Below, piece by piece: positions 59,091-64,000 of a stretch of 64,000 nt of DNA; the stretch's first letter is position 1; the number at the start of each line of letters is the position of its first letter. The notes under the pieces were generated by a model. It saw nothing but the letters and a program-made list of their open reading frames with translations, made no database searches and was not told where the DNA came from. The stretch is taken from assembly GCF_010389155.1 (NCBI RefSeq), contig NC_057766.1:37271516-37335515 (forward strand), given 5' to 3'. The position numbers and the translations under genes are program-made. This DNA is from Erigeron canadensis. Taxonomy: Eukaryota > Streptophyta > Magnoliopsida > Asterales > Asteraceae.

Positions 59091-60066
59091 AAAAATACCA
59101 GAGTTGTCCAAAACATCTATTCTGCTCCTGGAGTAAGTTGACTTAGTTACCAACCCTTGAAATATTTAGCATCGTAAGTTGGCCCACCTACTATCTACCT
59201 AAGTACCGTCGATTCGGGTTATGAGTTATCTTCAATGGCTCAAAGAGGCAGAGTTGAAAACTTGATTAAGAGGACACGATCGGATTGGTCCAACATCACC
59301 CAAAGTGTATTTTTAATGCAAACCAAAACCAGAACTGGACAGGTATACACAGCTTTTAAATCAATCCAATAGAACAGTTTCGCTATGTTGTGTTCTCCGG
59401 TTCCAGGCCACATAAACCCAAAGATTCTCCCAATCCTTCTTGCAACCTGTATCCTCATTTGTACATAAATCCCTTATTCCCTACATTGCCTTTCAGCTAA
59501 TTTAACCTCTAACCCCCCCCCCCCCCCCAACCCCCACCCACCCACCCAAATCGATTCTCACAACTGCCATGAAGGCTGTGATAGGTTATGCAACTTTGGT
59601 AAGTCCAGAGTGCCATGTGGCAGCTTCTTGTGCTTCCAAATATGATACTTTAGTATGTACGTATGTGTGTGCATAACAAAATTGATGATTTCCAACCATA
59701 ACTTAGTTTTTTGGGCGGGCATTAGACAAAACAAAATGTACACACCCTATCAACATCAACTCTTGAAATCGCACAATAAGTCTGTCTAGAGATAGATACT
59801 ACTGTATACCTAAATACTCACCTAATAACTGGCTTGGTGTTTGTTCAACTATTTTTCTCGTGTATATACATTTTCTAGTGATTGTAAGCTGAAATGTTGA
59901 TTTTGATAGTAGGTGACAAGCTCTAATATAATATGAATACAGAATACCTAACACCAGATTTCTTGTCAAGAATTTATAGGAATTATTCATCAAACAAATA
60001 TGGGAATATTTATATTAAGGATTAAAGACAAACGACCTTACAATATATGTGCTTCTTTTGGTATTT
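59091..60066. other. PPR 3' flank with poly-C tract
   Basis: 59513-59528 is a run of 16 C, followed at 59531-59547 by cccccacccacccaccc. On the minus strand the latter is a G-quadruplex motif of four G tracts with one-base loops. The region near 60000-60066 probably includes the PPR 3'UTR. No other gene. Confidence 0.5.
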
Positions 60067-61911
60067 TTAAGCTGTAACGCTATGAAGACTCTCGGCAAGG
60101 GAAGCATACATGGTATCATCAGGTTTAATACCTGCACTTTTCATCTCATCATACAACTTAAATGCCTCTTCTGACCTTCCTTCTTTTGACAAGCCAAAAA
60201 TCATAGCAGTATAAGTTATCACATTTCGGACAAAACCTCTTTGAGGAATCTCATTGAACAGCTTCATCGCATCATCTAGTCTACCAGCAATACATTCCCC
60301 ATGTATTAAACAAGTGAATGTGTAAACATCAGGCATCACCCCTTTCCCTTCCATTTCCTTTTTTATCCTGTAAGCTTCTTTCAACAACCCTTTTTTGCAA
60401 TAGCCGTCAATAAAAGCGTTGTATGTCACAACATTCGGTTTCACTCCCTTGCTCTCCATCTCTCTAAAAGCCCGTCTAGCTTCTACAAATTCCCCTTGCT
60501 TACAAAATATATCAATCAATGTAGTATAAGTAAGCCTATTTAAAGCCACACCTTTCTCTACCATTGTAAACAACAAAGTCTTAGCTTCCTCAAGTCGGTT
60601 CGCTTTACTCAAACCACTAGCAATAATATTATACGAAATGACACTAGGCTCAAAACCTTTCGTCTCCATCAAACTCTGCAACTTAATAGCGTCATCAACA
60701 TTTCCTTTTCTACAATAACCGTCCATCAACGTGTTCACTATATAATCATTCACATCAACGTCTTTACTTTGCATTTCAAGCAACAAAACTTCTGCAGCTT
60801 TCATCTCCCCTGCTTTGCATACACCGTTAATCAACACTCCATAAGTATGAACACTTGGGACAAGCCCTCTATCAGTCAACTCGTCAAACAACTCGAATGC
60901 CCTTTTCATCTTTCCTACCTTAATATTACAACTAATTAACGAAGTATACACATAAACATCAGCCACTATATCTTTCTCAAGCATTTCACGGAACGCTCTC
61001 TCTGCTTCCTCAACCTTACCCAACAACGAATAAAACTCAATTAAAAGCGTATAAGTTGCTACCGTAAAACAAACTCCCTCCCTCTTCATCAAATCAAAAG
61101 TCATCTCTACTTCCCCAAACTCCGATTTCATTAGATAAGAATCAATCAAACTATTATAAGTATTTGCATTCGGTTTAACCCCTATACTACTCATTTCATC
61201 AATCAATTCCCTAGCTTTACTATTCTCCCCAACCTTACACAATGCAGAAACCGCCATAGTCAACGAATAAACCGTTATCCTAACTCCCGAATCAACCATA
61301 TTACGAAAGAAATCCGATAAAAGCTCAAACTTTTCACATCTTTTAGCTGCAAGTAAAAACACCATACAAGACCTATCATCAATCTTACAAAACCCATTAT
61401 TTTTCATATACTCAAACACTTCCAAACTCTCATCAAACCTCTTGTTTTCGGCGTAAACACGAAACAGAGTATCAAACAACTTCCCATAAACAACTTTACC
61501 ATATCCAAGAAACCCATTTCCATAATTCTCATCAACAAAAGATGTAATCTTTTTAACAGGGTATTCAATATTACTATTTATAGCCAATTGATTCAATATT
61601 TCTTTAGCTAATGCAAAATCTTTACATTTATACAGACGACAAGAAAGTGATATATATGGGTCAATGAGAGTAAAATTATTGTTGGTTTGAATGGAATTGA
61701 AGAAATGTAAACATAATTCAGGTGGGTTTTGTGTGTTTGATAAAACAAGATTTATGATTTTAGGGCTTAAAGGAAATTGAGTGTGATTGAAAGATTGAGA
61801 CTTTAGGGTTTTAGAGATGAGATTGGCTGTTATTTGATCTGGGTTTGGTGGATTTAGGGTTTTAGAGATGGATTTTTTGAAAGCTGCTGATAAAAGGGGT
61901 TTGCTTGCCAT
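60067..61911 (-). CDS. P-class pentatricopeptide repeat protein
   Basis: An intronless 614-residue protein. The N-terminus (MASKPLLSAAFKKSISKTL) is basic, Ser-rich and without acidic residues, typical of an organelle targeting peptide; mitochondrion or plastid cannot be separated by eye. From about residue 150 there are thirteen 35-residue PPR motifs and a partial last one, e.g. VVTYNAFIDGYCKKGLLKEA and VHTYGVLINGVCKAGEMKAA. All are of 35-residue P type with no E, DYW or SMR domain, so a role in stabilising, splicing or translating organelle RNA is expected, not C-to-U editing. RNA contacts are set by the 5th and last residue of each repeat; N/D and T/N pairs are common here. The ATG at 61911 is the first in frame. 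A telomere-box (aaaccctaaa) lies directly before it in the leader, frequent in such genes. No lesion. Confidence 0.92.
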   Translation of the reverse strand: MASKPLLSAAFKKSISKTLNPPNPDQITANLISKTLKSQSFNHTQFPLSPKIINLVLSNTQNPPELCLHFFNSIQTNNNFTLIDPYISLSCRLYKCKDFALAKEILNQLAINSNIEYPVKKITSFVDENYGNGFLGYGKVVYGKLFDTLFRVYAENKRFDESLEVFEYMKNNGFCKIDDRSCMVFLLAAKRCEKFELLSDFFRNMVDSGVRITVYSLTMAVSALCKVGENSKARELIDEMSSIGVKPNANTYNSLIDSYLMKSEFGEVEMTFDLMKREGVCFTVATYTLLIEFYSLLGKVEEAERAFREMLEKDIVADVYVYTSLISCNIKVGKMKRAFELFDELTDRGLVPSVHTYGVLINGVCKAGEMKAAEVLLLEMQSKDVDVNDYIVNTLMDGYCRKGNVDDAIKLQSLMETKGFEPSVISYNIIASGLSKANRLEEAKTLLFTMVEKGVALNRLTYTTLIDIFCKQGEFVEARRAFREMESKGVKPNVVTYNAFIDGYCKKGLLKEAYRIKKEMEGKGVMPDVYTFTCLIHGECIAGRLDDAMKLFNEIPQRGFVRNVITYTAMIFGLSKEGRSEEAFKLYDEMKSAGIKPDDTMYASLAESLHSVTA

Positions 61912-63355
61912 GATTTAGGGTTTAGCAGACATGAATAGAGAGATGCATACTTGCGTCCCATGAAGCATTAACGGTGGGTTGAGCTGGGTCGGGTCGGATT
62001 AATATCGATTTTAAGAAAATGTGATAGTCCAGTAACAACGTAGAGACTGTAAAGTTTTATTATCTTAAGAAATTTAGATAAATTAATCAAATGTATATAA
62101 TGAACTAACAAACATGGTACCGGTGTGTTGTGCCGGATACCATAGACGATGGTGGTCAAGGTATTGGTGATGATGGACGACGACAGTGGTTATTGACGGA
62201 AATAAATGTGGTGTGTGTTGTTTTGGCAGAGAGAATGGAGATATTTATGTTTTGTTTTAAGGGAATGGTTAGTTGATAATTTTTTATGTCCTAAAAATTC
62301 TAAACTTTCAACACCATCCCTATAAATTTTATATAATGAACTAATAAACAGGTTTTAATTGGTGGATATTTTTTAACCAATAAATAACATAATGATTAAA
62401 TAATGTTAATATGTGTTAAGTTAATATAGTTATTTTTTTAAATTAAGTACGGAACAAACAATATGGATTAACTTAATGGGTTAAGTACTTTTTCTTATTA
62501 CTTCTTCCGTCTTTTAAAAAAAGTTTATTTTGATTTTTAAAATCTTTCTTTTACAACTACAGATGATTTAAATTGAGACTAGTTTTTAGACATACAGGTA
62601 TACAACTACAATTCTTGCCAAACCGATATATAGCTACCATCAACTTTTTGCCTCTTTCTTGAATTTATATTTTGAAGAAAAGAAAGAGAAATAAATGATT
62701 AGATAAGAAAAAAAAAACAGAATAAAATAAAAAGGGGTTTCAACTTTTTTTTTTTTTCTTCTCAAATCACTTCAAAAATGACGCGATTGATTTTCAACTA
62801 AATTAATTAAAATCTATCTACTATTTTTCATTTTATTTCTTAAATAAAAAACTCAAAAACACAAATAATTATAACATTTTTTATTTTTATTTTATAAATA
62901 AACTCAATTACATATGAAATATTATGTATGTGAGCAATTAAGAAACTTAGTAGTGATATAACCTCAAATTCAGCCTTTTATTCAAGATTTATAATCACAT
63001 ATATGTAGTTAATATTGGTGTTAGAGAATCCATTTTCAAAGTGGATCCCTCCATTTTTGTTATTATTAATTTGTTTTACGAGTTTGAATGATATCGATCC
63101 TATTACATTCTCACTTACTTTACAAGTAAACTGACTTCAAGGCAATTCGTCTTACGAGCTCTTGACATCAATTCATCTTACGAGCTCGAAGTTATAACGG
63201 GTGAACCTTGATGGCCACTAAGGGACTTGTACCAATGATGAAACTTATACCGATTCTCTAACTATTGTTATTTTCTTCATTGTTTAATTATTACTTTGCT
63301 TATTTCCCTTCAAATTGTCTTTTAATCAATAAAATATATCATGCTTCCCCTTATA
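61912..63355. other. PPR promoter flank and spacer
   Basis: 61912-62100 likely holds the PPR promoter and leader, including the telo-box at 61914-61923. The remainder is AT-rich. The direct repeat cttacgagctc occurs twice near 63150-63190. The 63-codon minus ORF at 61968-62159 is not supported. Confidence 0.4.
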
Positions 63356-63810
63356 TCTATACTATATTATAAAACAAATTTGATTTTGATTTTCAACATT
63401 GAATTTAAATTTTCACTATTGATTTTAAGTTTCAACAATGTATATATTCTAAGGTATAATGTACCATACATCATAGCACATTGAGAGGCGGTACTAGAAA
63501 AAAATTTCAAAGGGGGCAAACTTAGAAAACTTATGAACAATAAATCTAAAAGAGGGCAAAATGTTAAAAACCTATAAAAAATTTTTTTTAAATTTTATGA
63601 AAAATTAAAAAATACATGACAAAATTTAAATTTGGAGGGGGACATTGGACCCCCTTGCCCCCCCTTTAGTACCGCCCGACATTACATCAATAACTTCCAC
63701 TACTTACCGGCGTCACTGCCGCCACCGCCCGTCTCCGCCACCACCGCCGCCGTCATTACATCTCCACTGCACCACCGCCGCAACGCGCGGATACCTTTTT
63801 CTTGTACTAA
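63356..63810 (+). mobile_element. Helitron-like element with nested MITE
   Basis: It starts TCTATACTATATTATAAAAC after A (63355). It ends in a CCGCC-rich tract, a short gc hairpin (cgcaacgcg) and CTAA (63807-63810). Start and tail resemble the element at 38247-38494. It is interrupted by a small inverted-repeat element (63487-63681). The 3' flanking base is G and not T, so the end is not ideal. Confidence 0.35.
63487..63681. mobile_element. MITE with ggcggtacta ends
   Basis: Left end ggcggtactagaaaaaaa and right end ctttagtaccgcc are inverted; ggggg-rich subterminal sequence is mirrored by ccccc-rich sequence on the right (agggggcaa / ttgcccccc). Flanks share acatt, a possible target duplication. 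No coding capacity. Confidence 0.5.
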
Positions 63811-64000
63811 GTAATTACGAGTAGTATTCTTGTTTTCATTTAAGGTATACCTACTTTAAAGTGTATGAAAACTTCCATTCGTAACATTTGCATCAAGTGT
63901 GTGACTGTATGTTGCATTTTCGATCTATTTGTAAAAGTAAATTGGGTTAATATATTTCAAAATTGGTGATATATAATTAAATGTGCATGTCACCGATTTA

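Noticed and set aside
63632..63814. Pro/Thr-rich 60-codon ORF
   Set aside because: It is the CCGCC trinucleotide tract at the 3' end of a Helitron-like element.

Overview
This window is from a flowering-plant nuclear genome. The genes have spliceosomal introns and plant-only families: PAL, SAUR, RLCK-VII kinase and P-class PPR. Between them lie AT-rich spacers and layers of plant transposable elements. The PAL and transposon sequences suggest a eudicot, probably an asterid such as a daisy-family species; that is inference, because no search was possible. There is no operon, CRISPR array, rRNA or intact tRNA gene.

Intact genes. Four protein-coding genes look complete: a SAUR-type auxin-response protein (7256-7651, minus); a four-coding-exon RLCK-VII kinase of the PBL19/PCRK type (46584-48190, plus) with a 5'UTR intron and one apparent GC-AG intron; a ten-exon OTU-domain deubiquitinase (52695-55484, plus); and an intronless P-class PPR protein (60067-61911, minus), probably targeted to an organelle. 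They show no shared pathway and look like ordinary neighbours.

Broken genes. A phenylalanine ammonia-lyase (PAL) copy at 3154-5668 keeps its promoter elements and MIO active-site triad. It carries a 4-nt frameshifting insertion, loss of the start of exon 2 and two in-frame stops. A 20-codon relic of another PAL copy sits at 6957-7019. A single BUB3-like exon lies at 24042-24110. A ubiquitin-like gene at about 28910-31540 (minus) is broken by frameshifts and transposon insertions.

Mobile elements, left to right: a foldback element (1-889); a Gypsy 5' LTR with primer-binding site (8659-9557); a minus-strand block of unidentified transposon-linked coiled-coil protein (9944-12135); an LTR-element 3' end (about 12150-13575); a hAT-like miniature element (14049-14545); a minus-strand Gypsy LTR (15771-17352) abutting a LINE 3' end (17353-18159); a complete but degenerate Mutator-like element (19043-23362) with about 200-bp TIRs and a six-exon transposase gene; a 3'-truncated Copia element (25680-28908); a two-copy hAT-like family (29458-30014 and 31796-32263) with 8-bp target duplications; tandem Helitron-like elements (32811-34361) with a third copy at 49657-50734; a solo LTR (35510-36485) with a perfect 5-bp duplication; a PIF/Harbinger remnant (37193-37600); and several MITEs and SINE-like units.

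I found no convincing undescribed multi-gene system. The points most worth a second look are the unidentified coiled-coil protein at 9944-12135, the ubiquitin-like gene joined to the Copia element, the captured BUB3 exon, the tandem Helitron-like elements, the GC-AG intron in the kinase gene and the recently decayed PAL copy. Exon boundaries were read by eye from frame continuity and GT/AG signals.
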